This document shows, one piece after another, positions 25,370 to 36,502 of a stretch of 64,000 nucleotides of DNA (the stretch's first letter is position 1; each line of letters opens with the position of its first letter). The translations under genes were made by a program, and so were the position numbers. The DNA comes from Manis javanica (taxonomy: Eukaryota > Chordata > Mammalia > Pholidota > Manidae): the NCBI RefSeq assembly GCF_040802235.1, contig NC_133170.1, forward strand, positions 42,665,501 to 42,729,500, written 5' to 3'. Under the pieces are notes generated by a model, which saw only the letters and a program-made list of their open reading frames with translations, searched no databases and was not told where the DNA came from.

Positions 25370-26840
25370 AATAACTTTTAAGGTTACAGTTTAAATTTTG
25401 ACAAACGCTGTACAAAGAGTAACCACCCCCTACTTAAGATATAGAATACTTGATCATTCCAGAAAGCTCACTGTGCCCATTTCAATCAGACATTCTTCTG
25501 ATTATATAGTTTTTAAAATTCAACTTTATCAAAGTTGGTATCAAAATGCAGCTATGGTCCATGCATGTGTATTAAGATCCCAGTGAAGATAAGAAACATG
25601 TGTTTTACCTCACAAATTCCTTCTACCCCTGGCCTTAGACAACAATTGATCCGCTTTCTGTCACTACAGATAAATTTTGCCTATTTTACAATTTCTTATA
25701 AATAGACTAATATACAATGTACTCTTCTGTTTCTGGATTATTTAACTCTGCACATTGCTGAGATCCACCCAAGCTGCTGCATGTAGCAGTAACTCATTCT
25801 TCTTTTTTGCTGAGTAGTATTCTGTGGTATGGATACATTATTTTCTTATCATTCACCTTCTGGTGAACTTCCAGTTGCTTCAAGTTTGGGGATATTATGA
25901 TTACAGCTGCTAAGAGCATGACTTTCCAAGCTTTTATGTGGACACACATTTTATTTCTCTTGGGTTTAGAGACGGAACAGATGTGTCAGACAGTAAGTAT
26001 ATGCTTAACTTGAATTTTACTGTGAAATTGATTTTCAAAGTGTTTATACATTCTGACTAGTATGTATAAGACTTTAACTTACCCTACTTCATTGCTAACA
26101 TGTAACAACGTCAATTCTTTTTGATGGTTTTTTTCCCCTAAATTTTAGTTATTCTGGTTGTTCTTATTTTTTAATTTGTATGTTCCTAATGACTAATGAC
26201 ATTGGGCATCTTTCCATGTGCTTATTAACTATTTGCACATTTTATTCTATAATTTTTGTTCAGATATTTTGCCTATCTTTTTTTAAAATTGGGTTGTTTG
26301 TCTTATTTTTGAGCCATAAGAGTTTTTGTTTGTTGGATACCTCTATCAAGTATGTATACTGTGAATTTTTTTCCCAGTCAGTAGCTTTCCTTTTCCTTTT
26401 GATATTAATGCCTTTCAAAAAGCAGTTTCTTTTTTATTTTGATCATGTCCAATATATAATTTTTTCTTATACCATTGTTGGCTTTTGTACCCTAAGATGT
26501 CTTTTTTTACACCAAATAACATTTTCTTCTTAGTGCCTTCTAGAAAGTTTGTAGATTTGGTTTTTATGTTTAGGTTTATAGTGTATTTTACATTAATTTT
26601 TGTGTGTGGTGTGAGTTAAGGCACAAGGCTCATTTTTTTATCCCCAACTGGGTACTCAGTTGTTTCAGCACTGTGAAAAAGACTTTACTTTCCCCATTAA
26701 AATGTTTCGGTTTTATTTATTTCTGTCATCTCTCTTTTGTTTCTTTTGTTTGTATGTCTGTCTTTGCATCAATACAAGATGGAACTGGTTCAGTAGTCTC
26801 TTTGGAGGGGTCCTGGGTGATGGTTTATATGCATGTGAGA
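25370..26840 (-). mobile_element. L1M element (antisense), 3' UTR and ORF2 end
   Basis: 'aagagtaaccaccccctact', 'tagtattctgtggtatggat' (25,817), 'gacattgggcatctttccat' (26,198) and 'attgggttgtttgtcttatt' (26,289) are classic antisense L1 landmarks. The 117-codon plus-strand frame at 26,180-26,533 is the reverse strand of this L1. Confidence 0.82.
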
Positions 26841-27065
26841 GCTTCCACTTAAAAACCCTCAAACAACTAATGTGAAAGAGTTCCCTGAGACATAAAGAAC
26901 TACATCTTGAAGACAAGAAAAACTTACCTTATGGTTCCCCAAATTTATATTTAGGGTACTTGCTGTGTGGTCTCTTTTTTTACTATGTAGTCCGAAGCTA
27001 CTGTGGTTCACTTTTATTAAAGGCCTATATTTAAAAACTGGAAGGAACCACAAATACTTGTTATC

Positions 27066-27371
27066 CAGCATTTCTCAAACTGGGGTTCGCATAGCCTAGG
27101 CAGCTTTTATTTCCCCATAATCAGGCTTCTACTACCATATATAAACTTACTTTATTATCACCTGTATTATATATTTAATACTTTATATAATCTCTTTTTA
27201 ACCATAAACAGTTTAAAGAATATAAACATTAAACCATATCTTAATCAGTACTGGAATGGAAAAAAATTTTTTCAAATATGTTTTCATGATAATCTTTAAA
27301 ATAATGTCATCTTGGTACAATCTAAAATTATCCCAGAAACAACTCATAATATCATAGTCTAAGAAATACTA
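27066..27371. mobile_element. Possible hAT-type DNA transposon relic
   Basis: The left end 'cagcatttctcaaact' (27,066-27,081) and right end 'agtctaagaaatacta' (27,356-27,371) are imperfect inverted repeats, 12 of 16 positions by hand. The ends resemble Charlie-type termini. No 8-bp target-site duplication is visible. Confidence 0.35.
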
Positions 27372-29139
27372 GAGGCCTAGAAAACTGTGGTAGTTCCTTC
27401 AGGAAGATTTTCACAGAAATGTGAGCAACATTGTATCTAGTTAGTACGTTTTATTTTTAGGTGACAGAGGTTCTGATTATTTATAGTATGGTCTATGTGT
27501 CTTAAGTGTTCAAGATTAGGACTTGAGTCTCTCAACTTCAAGTCCATTGTTTTGTCTTTTATACCACCTTATTTGGAGTGCCCCGTTTCCTCTGTTTACA
27601 TTTCTGAAATGTATTCAAATAGTTATTAACGTAGTTTTTATGAGAATGAAATGGTAATCCACATTCACATTATTATGTGGAAAGAACTCAACTGGGAAGT
27701 CAGTTATGCTTTTGAGTTTTGTGAATCATCCACAGGGAGTCCCTAATGTTTTGGTTTGTTTAAATTATGTCTCAGGAAGCAATGAAATAAAACTTGAAAT
27801 TTATAAGTGGGAGAGATAAATTTTCAACTTAATTATTAATTTTGACTAACAAGTTTGTCATATAATTTTTTTAATATCCTCTGAATATAATAATATCCTA
27901 CAATTATTTTTTTTTAAAGAAGGGAAACCTTTCAAAGGTCCTAAACCTTAAAAATAAGATAGAGAATAGAGGTGACTTCAGCTACGCTCCCCCAATTTCT
28001 TCCACATGAGCTTAAATAAGCATTTCATGGCAATTAAAATTATTAGATGCTCCCGTTTGTTGCCTGTGTCAGTGATAATCAGTAAGCTTATGCAATGCTA
28101 TCTAGGGAAGTGTTTAACTGCTGAGATTTGAACTTAATATAAAGGGGCTACAGTGTGGGCTTGCTAATCAATAAAAATATTCTTCATTTCCAAAATTCAA
28201 GTAAGTCCACACTTCTTCACCATAGTGAATAGAAATAACATTTCTCACTGGGGCAATTACAATCTCCGTTGTACCTCAAGCACTTTATGAAATTTGTTTT
28301 GAATCATTCTGTGCACTAAGCACAGCTGTAATGTTGATCCATATGTATTTTCAACGAAAAGAATCAGCCATTGGTGTTTTACCTCATTCAAATGTATCAT
28401 AGCATGTCCAGCAATTTTTACGCTTTGTTTCTCCAGCTCTAACCTCCTACCTCACAAAAAAGATTGTGGCTGCCACAGGAAATTATCAGCTTAAAGAAAG
28501 AAATGAAAAGTTAGCTACAAATTCTATCCTTTAAAACATGGATCATTTTTGTTCTTGGAAAACAATCTCTCCAAAATCATTGCCTTACAGTGTGAGAGTG
28601 TTAACCCCCTTTTTTTTTGTTGGCAAAAAAAGAAAACCCACAGTGTAAAGATTTAAAATTCTAATGATTTCATTACTTCAGATACTGTATTTTTTTGTTT
28701 TCATTTTTTCCTCTTAATTAAAACTTAAATATTGCTTTTCTTTAATGTTATAAGAAGGGATTTTTATATGTGTCTCTCTTGAAAAAATAAAATAAGGCAG
28801 CATATAAAATCAGGCAATTGTGTAATAAAATGATCAATTAATGTGCATGTGGAAGTTACTGAGCTTTTAATTCTTGTTCTTATTATAACCCATGTGCATA
28901 ATAGGTTTTATTGAACTTTCCATCCATTTTTCTCCCATATCAGCAATTTAAAGTGAAATTATTCCTTAAAGTAATATGGAATTATTTTTTTCCTAGTACT
29001 TCTTTAAATTTTAAATATCTCAAAGTGCTGTACCTTCAATTTCCATGGTACTTACTGTGGCATATCTGGGTCTACCTGAGGCATATATCCTGAGGCAGTC
29101 TGCCATGTCTCCTGCCTTTACAAACAGTTTCAATAACTA
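27372..29139. other. Unassigned AT-rich intergenic DNA
   Basis: No gene or repeat is recognised. Poly-T/poly-A runs are common. Confidence 0.45.
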
Positions 29140-29260
29140 TTTGTCATCCTTAATATATATTCTACATTTATTGGGTAACAGTATATATTGTGCTGAGTAT
29201 GTTGCTAAATGATAGGGAGCCCAAAGAATAAGTTTGACAGACAGTCAAGACTGAACCACA
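29140..29260 (-). repeat. Possible L2 3'-end fragment (antisense)
   Basis: 'tctacatttattgggtaaca' followed by 'tattgtgctgagtatgttgc' and 'tgatagggagcccaaagaat' loosely matches the antisense L2 3' end. Confidence 0.35.
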
Positions 29261-30089
29261 AGTTATAAATAATCACAGTTTTATAAACTGACATTGGAGG
29301 TGTTTTGCAACTTATTAGGTATTCTTACATTCTTTACCTCAACTTTTCTTCATGAGTTCTGCTAACCTTAAGGCAACCTGAATGCATATTCCAGGAACAT
29401 CCTGAAGTAGCAGCCACAACTTCAAAATTGTAAAGAATTCCTTATTAAAAAGGAAATATATAGCTGCACTTCAATATGACAATAACATTTCTGGAAAATG
29501 TGCCTTGTTTATCCTGTGACTTTAGAAATAACTTTACCACATATCATGAATCATCAGAGATCCAAATACACCAGCTGGAGAAGCTTTAAAGGTGATCTAC
29601 AAAAGATACATTGTCATGAATATTTTATCAGAAGACTTACAACTCAAAAGAAAAGGCGGAAGTGAATCTTCTATGACCACACTAGGAACTGAGCATCAGG
29701 ATGTATACCACCTTAACTGTGTGAGAGGTATTAATCCAAAGTGGGAGAGATACAAAGAAACAGCCACAAGGGTACTCTGCTGAGACAACTTAAATTTAAA
29801 CGTTCTCTCTTGAACTGACAGTTTGACCTTGAAAAATCAAAGCCTTTCTTAGTGCACCCCCTGCCTCTGCTGGAGTGATAGGACAGTCACTATGGCCTTC
29901 CTAGTTTTGCCACCCTAATTAAAAAGTGTACTGAATTTCCTGACACTTTACTGCATTCCAGTCTGAGTTAATGAACATAGTAGAGTGGCAATGGTCCCTA
30001 CGCGCTAAGCACACCACCAGAAAGAGCTTCAGCAATGTTATTTTAAAATATTTTTTGACCACCTGCCATTTTGAGGCAGCTGCAAAGAA
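29261..30089. other. Unassigned intergenic DNA
   Basis: No gene or repeat is recognised. One 63-codon open frame (29,592-29,783) is not supported. Confidence 0.4.
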
Positions 30090-30439
30090 AATAAACTAGA
30101 ATTTACTGAGCTGCTACAATGTGCCAGTCATTGCATATTCCACAATAAAAAAGAAATGGCTCAACACTGGTCCTTATACTCTGTTTGGGAGTGAAGTTTA
30201 AAGAATGAGTTTACATAAGAAGTGTTTCAATACCGGGCAGTAGAAAGGATCACTGAATTTTGAAAGTTAAACTATGGCCAAGGTGACATGGAATTAATAT
30301 CAGAAGTCTTTTAAAGAAGGTGAGTTTTGAACTAAATCTGGGAGCAGATAGCTAAGTAATAGAAAAAGGGAAGGAAAAGTGGATGTTGAGTTGTGAAGTA
30401 AGGCAGTTGAAGCCAATTTGCAGCTTAAAGGTTTTGAAT
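30090..30439 (-). repeat. L2 fragment (antisense), split by the provirus
   Basis: 'gagctgctacaatgtgccag' (30,108) matches the antisense L2 end 'gagcacctactatgtgccagg'. The following 300 bp have the diffuse character of L2 sequence. It is cut at 30,439 by the provirus. Confidence 0.5.
30436..30439. repeat. Left target-site duplication of the provirus (GAAT)
   Basis: The four bases before the 5' LTR read GAAT. The same four follow the 3' LTR at 38,411-38,414. A 4-bp duplication is typical of gammaretrovirus integration. Confidence 0.85.
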
Positions 30440-30730
30440 TGATAAGGAAAATGTTCAACATAGCCAATAGGGCCAACAAGAGAATCTCAGCCCCCACCCA
30501 CCTTGGAGCCCTAACGTGTTCTTCTTCCACCCTGCTTGCCTCGTGTGCCGAAATGCCACATATACAGAAGTAAAAAAGTGTAAGTTGCTCCCCTTGCCTG
30601 TGCTAGGGGATCAGACCTTTGGAGATCACCCTCCTCTGAGCTTGCCAGTGTGAAATAGACCTCCACCCTCCAAGACCTCTGAGTGCTGCTTGGTTCTTCC
30701 ATTGGACTCTCCAAGCCAGGTTGCATAACA
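30440..30730 (+). repeat. 5' LTR
   Basis: It starts TGATAAGG and ends GCATAACA. The mate is 38,113-38,410. The most conserved part between the two LTRs is 'cctccaccctccaagacctc' and the 'tgagtgctgcttggttcttc' that follows. The poly(A) signal position reads AATAGA (30,654-30,659) instead of AATAAA, and the TATA-box position is degenerate. Confidence 0.93.
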
Positions 30731-30732
30731 TT

Positions 30733-30750
30733 TGGGACTCTGACCGAAAA
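30733..30750 (+). other. Retroviral primer-binding site (decayed)
   Basis: An 18-base site two bases after the LTR, TGGGACTCTGACCGAAAA. It starts TGG, as expected for pairing to a tRNA CCA end. The closest match I can recall is tRNA-Glu, at about 13 of 18 positions, with the mismatches partly explained by G-to-A and C-to-T changes. The tRNA assignment is weak. Confidence 0.6.
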
Positions 30751-31386
30751 ACTCAACTGCGCTGGCCCATTGTTGCCACCAGTTTGGGGCAATGGCAGGT
30801 TGGTGATGGAATGGGGAATTGTAACAAAGAAGGCATGCCCTCCCTAATCTTTTGGCAATCTCCTGCCCAGTCGCCTCGACTGGCCCCACTCCACTGTTCC
30901 CACCAGATTCAAGGAGACTTGGCAAGTGAGGACCTGGTTCTGCCCTCAGATTATAGTAAGGCCCCAGGGCCCCTGACCCAGTCAGACCCACCCGTCATGG
31001 TGGAAGGGGAGCCTGATCACTTCCTGGAAGCCTCTTAGAAGTCTCACAGGTAGGGATTCCCAGGGAAGGAATGTTTAGAATCCGAGCTGAGTGTGGAGTG
31101 ATTGTGCAGAGACACTGAAACTATTCAGTTTGCACTGAATCTGTGATTCCACAGCCTAAGCTATGGAATCTGAGTGGGCCTTTTGCCATATTCACAGTCA
31201 GCCAACACAACATAACAGTGACTCAGCTTTGGCTGACCTGGCCTGGGACTTATATGGGTGCACCTTAGTCAAGGCTGGCCAAATTCTCCATGAGGAGAAC
31301 AAACAGATAGGCATCTGACTGGTCTCCTCTCTGAAGGGGGCACCCCTCCCTTGTCTGTCTTCACTGAACCATCTCATGGACACATC
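30751..31386 (+). other. Proviral 5' leader
   Basis: About 640 bp between the primer-binding site and gag, where the packaging signal would lie in related viruses. Small open frames on both strands (up to 121 codons) show no gag similarity and are treated as chance. Confidence 0.6.
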
Positions 31387-32935
31387 ATGGAGTCAGGACA
31401 CAGCAAATCCACAGTTCTCGAAACCATGATAAAAAATTTCAGGAAGTGATTCCTAGGGAGCTACAGAGTAAAAATGACCCCTGGCAAGTGAAAAACCCTA
31501 TGTGAATCTGAATGGTCCACCTTCAGTGTGGGGGGCCTCTGGAAGGAACCTTAGATGTCCCAACAGTCTGCCGAGTCTGGTGGGTCATACCTGGAGATCC
31601 AGGCCACCCCGATCAGTTCTCATATATTGACTCCTGGTTAGGAGTTGCCCAGACCCTTCCCCCTTGGATGCGATTCGCTTGCAACAGGTAGGGACGAGGT
31701 AGGGTCTTAGTCATCTCAACAAAGCGGCCTACAAAAGACCAACAGAAGCCTGAGTCTTGCTGGTAATATGGAGGAAGAACAAATGTTGCCCCCACCTTAT
31801 GCACCCCCAAGGCCATCAGCACCCAGCCTCCCGGTCCCAGACACTCTGCCACTGTCAGTCTCCCCACTGCCTCCAGGTCCAGCAGACTCACTCTCCCCCA
31901 GACCAGCTGCCAGACTGCGCCCTTGATCTGGCACAGGAACCCTTCAGATGCTGGTGCAAGAGACACGGGAGCCTGAGACTTGTGATGAAGACGGGACCAT
32001 CCAGCCCGGCTGGTCCATGCTTTACTATCAACCCTTATCCATGACTAACCTCCTTAACTGGAAACACAACAACACCCCGTCATACACGGAGAAGCCACAA
32101 GCCCTGGTTGACCTCATGGAATCCCGCTTCCCGACCCATTGGCCGACCTGGGAAAACTGCCAACAGCTTCTCCTCACCCTGTTCACAACAGAATAAAGAT
32201 GACGGATTATCAGATGAGCCTGCCAATACCTGGAATAACATGTGCCAGCCGGGGTCCTTGATCGGGGTGCATGGGCTGAAATCACTGTCTCCCAGGAGCG
32301 CCCCGGGTGGGATATCACCACCACTGATGGACAGCACCAGATCCACTGATGCCCTCCTCCAGGGGATCAAAGCTGGGTCCAAATGGCCCATGAGGATGAC
32401 TGAAATATCTTCAATCACTCAACAACCAGGAGAGTCTTCCGGGGACTATTACAAGAGGCTATGTGAAGCTTATCACATTTATACCCCCTTCGACCCTGAG
32501 TCACAAGAGAGCCAACAAATGGTCAACACCTCATTTGTGGCCCAAGCTGCTCCGGATATCAAACAGAAGCTCCAGAAACTTGAAGCCTTTGTTGGAATGA
32601 ATATTACCCAGATGATTGAAATTGCCAACAATGTATATATGAACAGAGAAGTTCAGGCCAAGTGGGAGGCTGAAAAATGAATGAAGAGAAAGGTCAGCCT
32701 CCTGGCAGCTGCCCTAAAGGAAAGGGATGACCAAGAGGCAATAAGAAAGCTGCTGTCAAGAGGCGGGAAGCTTAGGACCCCTCCCCCCCCCACCAGCCAG
32801 GGATCAGTGTGCTTACTGTAAAGAGAAGGGGCATTGGAAGAATGAATGCCCCAACCGAGGGAAAGCCCCAAGGCCCAGTCGCTCCCGGGGAGAAGCTCAC
32901 TGGCCTGGCAGGAACAGGCTCAGATTGACAAGGAC
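31387..32935 (+). pseudogene. Retroviral gag remnant (matrix, late domain, capsid, nucleocapsid)
   Basis: Gag is the structural polyprotein that assembles virus particles at the membrane. A likely start is ATG at 31,387, with a stop about 20 codons later. In order: a matrix-like region to about 31,700; a proline-rich part with the late-domain motif PPPY at 31,789-31,800; a capsid N-terminal part at about 31,990-32,195; a capsid C-terminal part in a 190-codon open frame (32,108-32,680), where 'GESSGDYYKRLCEAY' lies in the major-homology-region area; and one zinc knuckle C-X2-C-X4-H-X4-C at 32,808-32,849. The frame changes at least between about 31,800 and 32,260. A TGA follows the capsid at about 32,678. 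It cannot encode an intact protein. Confidence 0.88.
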
Positions 32936-33370
32936 CGGACTCTCTCATTCTCAGCCCCCATGAGCCCACAGTCAAAATGAAGGTGGGGGGCCAAAACATG
33001 ACTTTTATGGTTGACACAGGGGCAGAACACTCTGTGGTCACCCTTCCTGTAGCTCCCTTCAGTGGAAGGACTGCAACTATTCTCAGAGCTACCAGGACAA
33101 AAGCAGTTTAGCAGCACTTCTGCCAAGCCCATCAATGTGAACTTGGGGGCCACTAGGTCCAACATAAATTTCTTTACTTGCCCGAGTGCCCCATTCCCCT
33201 CCTTGGCCAAAATATACTCTCGAAACTTGGAGCCCAAATAACTTTTGAACCAACTGGACGCACCAGCCTCAAATTAAACCCAGGCCAAGAAGAGCCAGGG
33301 TCCCTCGTACTGGCAATAACCACACCCAGGGAAGAGGAGTGGAGACTATTCTGTACCTAGGCCCCCTCAA
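32936..33370 (+). pseudogene. Retroviral protease remnant
   Basis: An aspartic protease region, recognised by VDTGAEHSV with the active-site DTGA at 33,013-33,024. In intact viruses it cuts Gag-Pol during maturation. The rest follows to about 33,358, where a TAG appears. The second half, with 'LLGQNILSKLGAQITF' at about 33,199-33,246, matches the expected flap-distal region. The frame is interrupted. Confidence 0.8.
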
Positions 33371-35290
33371 GTAGCCCACCTGAATTCAGAGCTGCCTTCC
33401 CCTCAGTATGGGCTGGAGACAGCCCACCTGGGCTTGCCCCTGTCATTGCAGAGTTGATTCTGGGGGCCCAGCCACAGAGACAGTGACAGTACCTCCTTTC
33501 ACAAGAGGTGAAAGCAGGCATCCAAGAACATCTGATCAGACTCAAAGAAGCAGGCATTATAGTTGAGTGCCAGTTGCCCTGGAACACCCCACTTCTACCA
33601 ATCAAAAAGCCAGGAGGAGGGTACCGACCAGTCCAAGACCTGTGAGCCATCAACAAGGTGACTGTTTTTTGTACCCAGTAGTCCCAAATCCGTATACCCT
33701 CCTCAACCAGATCCCGGGGTCTGCCAGATGGTTCATTTGCCTAGACTTAAAAGATTCCTTTTTCTGCCTCTGGCTGGCCCTCCAGAACCAGCCCTTGTTT
33801 GCCTTCGAATGGACTGAATTGGATACAGGGCGGCAAATGCAGTTAGCATGGATGCAGCTGCCACAAGGGTTCAAGAACTCACCCACTCTCTCTGGAGAGG
33901 TGCTGGCCACAGACCTTGCCAGCTTTCCGAGGGAAGCCACGTGCTGCGCACTCCTGCAGTACATAGATGATCTCCTCCTTGCCAGTGACACCCAAGAGAA
34001 CTGAACAGAGGGCACGAAGGCTCTCCTGCAACTCCTGTCAGACACAGGATACCGAGTCTCATGGAAAAAGGCACAAATCTGCCAGCAGCAAGTCTGTTAC
34101 CTGGGCTTCCTCCTCACCCGGGAGAAAGGACACTAGGGCCAGAGAGGAAAAAGGTCATTACCTCCTTACCCCAGCCCCAGACAAAGAAGGGCCTACAGAA
34201 TTCCTGGGGCTGTAGGGTTCTGCTGAATCTGGATTCCTGGATTCTCAGCAAAGGCAAAATCCCTCTAAAGCTTCCTAGGGGGGCCAGCTCGAGAGCCCTC
34301 TGTCTGGACAGAAGAGGCAAAAACCTCTTTCATGGAAATAAAAGCTGCTTTAGGACAGGCACAAGACCCAGGCCTGCCAGCTATAGAAAAGCCCTTCAAT
34401 CTCTTCCTGCACGAGTAAGAAAAGGTGGCCCTTGCGGTTACCACACAGAGGGTTGGGCCTTGGCAGTGGTTGGTCTCAGCCTGTCAAAGAGACTGGACCT
34501 GGTTGCAGCAGGATGGCCACCCTGCCTCAGAGCACTGGAGGCCACAGTTTTACTCATTAAGGAGGCAGACAAACTTACCCTGGGACAAGAACTGAATGTC
34601 AAGGTCCCCCATGCCGCTGTGTCCCCCATGAATACACAGGGACACCGCTTCCTCTCCAATTCTTGGCTAGCGCAATACCAAGGGCTCCTCTGTGAAAACC
34701 CGTGGGTCACTCTTGAAACAGTATGGACACTGAACCCAACAACTTTTCTCCCCAGCAAAGAGGGGAAACCAGATCATGACTGTTCCAAGGTAACTGACGA
34801 AGTCTATGCAAGTTATCCAGATCTGCAAGATCAAGCAATACAGAATCCAGAACTCACGCTATTCAGTGATGGCAGCAGTTACTTACAAGAAGGTATCTGG
34901 GGAGCAGGTTATGCAGTGACCACTGCCACCGAGGTCTTAGAAGCTAAAGCCCTACTGGCCAGATGGTCAGCACAACAGGCCAAATTACATGCCTTAATAC
35001 AAGCCCTCAGCATCAACAGAGCAAGCAAGTCAATATCTACGTCAAATCCTGATACGCCTTTGCCACGGTACGCATACGTGGGGCAATCTACAAGGAAAGA
35101 GGTCTCCTCATTGCAGCAGGAAAAGCAATCAAGAACAAGAGATACTGAAACTCCTCGAGGCTGTGTGGCTCCCAAAAGAAGTAGCAATTCTACCTTGCTA
35201 AGGACACCAAAAGGGACACAAACCTATAACAGGGGAATCAGCTGGCAGATGAAGCAGCTCAGCAGTCAGTAAGGAGACAGGTGAAGCTCC
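33371..35290 (+). pseudogene. Retroviral reverse transcriptase and RNase H remnant
   Basis: The polymerase part has '[12 protein letters not shown]' near 33,607-33,642, 'LPQGFKNSP' near 33,870 and the catalytic YIDD at 33,960-33,971, in a 145-codon frame (33,567-34,004). An in-frame TGA follows. RNase H is recognised at about 34,853-35,055 from 'LFSDGSSY' (catalytic Asp at 34,868-34,870). The 403-codon frame at 34,061-35,272 is a chance composite: its first part and its end are out of the ancestral frame and only the middle reads pol. Shifts lie around 34,410-34,560 and near 35,025. Confidence 0.88.
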
Positions 35291-36488
35291 TTCCCTCACC
35301 ATGGCCATATTGCCCCCAGTGGAGGCTCCTCCACCCAAGTATACTGAAAAGGAGAAGGACTGGGCCATGGCTGAAGGAGCCGCCCTAACCTAGAAAGGGT
35401 GGTGGATGTTGCCCGACAGACACATCTTTGTCCCAACTCCAACCAGAAGGCATCTACTCAGCAAATACCATCAACTCACCCAGCTAGGAAAGACTGCACT
35501 GGAAGCCCTCCTCAAGAAGCAATACTACATCAGCCAGTTGCCAGCATTGTGTCAGGTAACAAGTGAGCAGTGTGTGACTTGTGCCAGGAATAATGCTTGA
35601 TTTGCACCGTGACCCCTGCCAGTTGTCCAAAGGGAAGGGATTGCCCCCTTTGAAGTCCTAGAAATAGACTTCACAGATGTCCAGCCAAGCAGAGGACTCA
35701 GATACCTCCTAGTAATGTGTGTACATACTCTGAGTGGGTCAAAGTCTTCTGGACCAGGACAGAATGAAGTTGAAAGGTAGCCAAGGTTCTCCTGAGGGAG
35801 ATCATACCGGTTTGACCTACCATCTACAATCCACAGTGATAATGGACCTGCATTTGTAGCAGATGCAGTACAGATTTTAACCAAATCTCTCAACATCGCC
35901 TGGAAACTCCACACCACCTACAGGCCCCAGAGTTCAGGGAAAGTGGAGTGAATGAATCATACCCTCAAGGGAATCCTAGCCAAGTTCTGTCAGGAAACTG
36001 GCTCCCCATGGCCGGACCTACTACCCCTGGCCCTTCTGCATGCCTGTTGCACACCCAGAGCACATGGGTTTTTCCCTTTTGAACTAGTGTATGGATGGCA
36101 ACCCCCCATGTCTGGGGAGCCTTCCAGGGAACCTACACCAAATAGGGGATAAGGGAGTAGGGGAACAGCTCCAAGCCTTAGGAGCCACCCTAAATGAGCT
36201 ACAACAATACACCATAGAAAGAGCTCTGATCTCCTTGGGGATGCTAGACATTCTTACCAGATAGGGGACTCAGTCTGGGTCAAAGATGGGAGAAAAGACT
36301 CCCTCAAGCCTAAGTGGACTGGGTCCTACATTGTTGTTCTAACTACTCCCACTGCCCTCAAGGTTTCAGGCATCACTCCATGGGTCCATCATTCCAGAGT
36401 GAAGAAGGTCCATCACCCTGATGAAGGAACATATCAGTGGAGAGCCCAGCCAGACAACAAGAACCCCCTCTGCCTCCACGTCCAATGA
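35291..36488 (+). pseudogene. Retroviral integrase remnant
   Basis: The N-terminal HHCC zinc-binding domain lies in the 64-codon frame 35,406-35,600 (H...H near the start, CVTC near the end). The catalytic D,D35E core is legible: Asp in DFTDV at 35,667-35,669, Asp at 35,838-35,840 (DNGPAF), and Glu at 35,946-35,948, with 35 residues between the last two. A TGA directly follows the Glu (35,949-35,951). The remaining core and C-terminal region continue to about 36,488 through further stops. Confidence 0.88.
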
Positions 36489-36502
36489 GAACCCACTGAC
36501 TA

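Noticed and set aside
26180..26533. A 117-codon plus-strand hydrophobic frame that could pass for a membrane protein
   Set aside because: It is the opposite strand of an antisense L1 element. The Phe/Leu-rich content comes from the T-rich strand.
30721..31038. Opposite-strand frames of 105 and 121 codons in the proviral leader
   Set aside because: They lie between the primer-binding site and gag, on both strands, with no viral or host domain recognised.
34061..35272. A 403-codon open frame, the longest in the window
   Set aside because: It lies in the provirus and is a chance composite. Only the RNase H part reads the ancestral pol frame; the ends are shifted.
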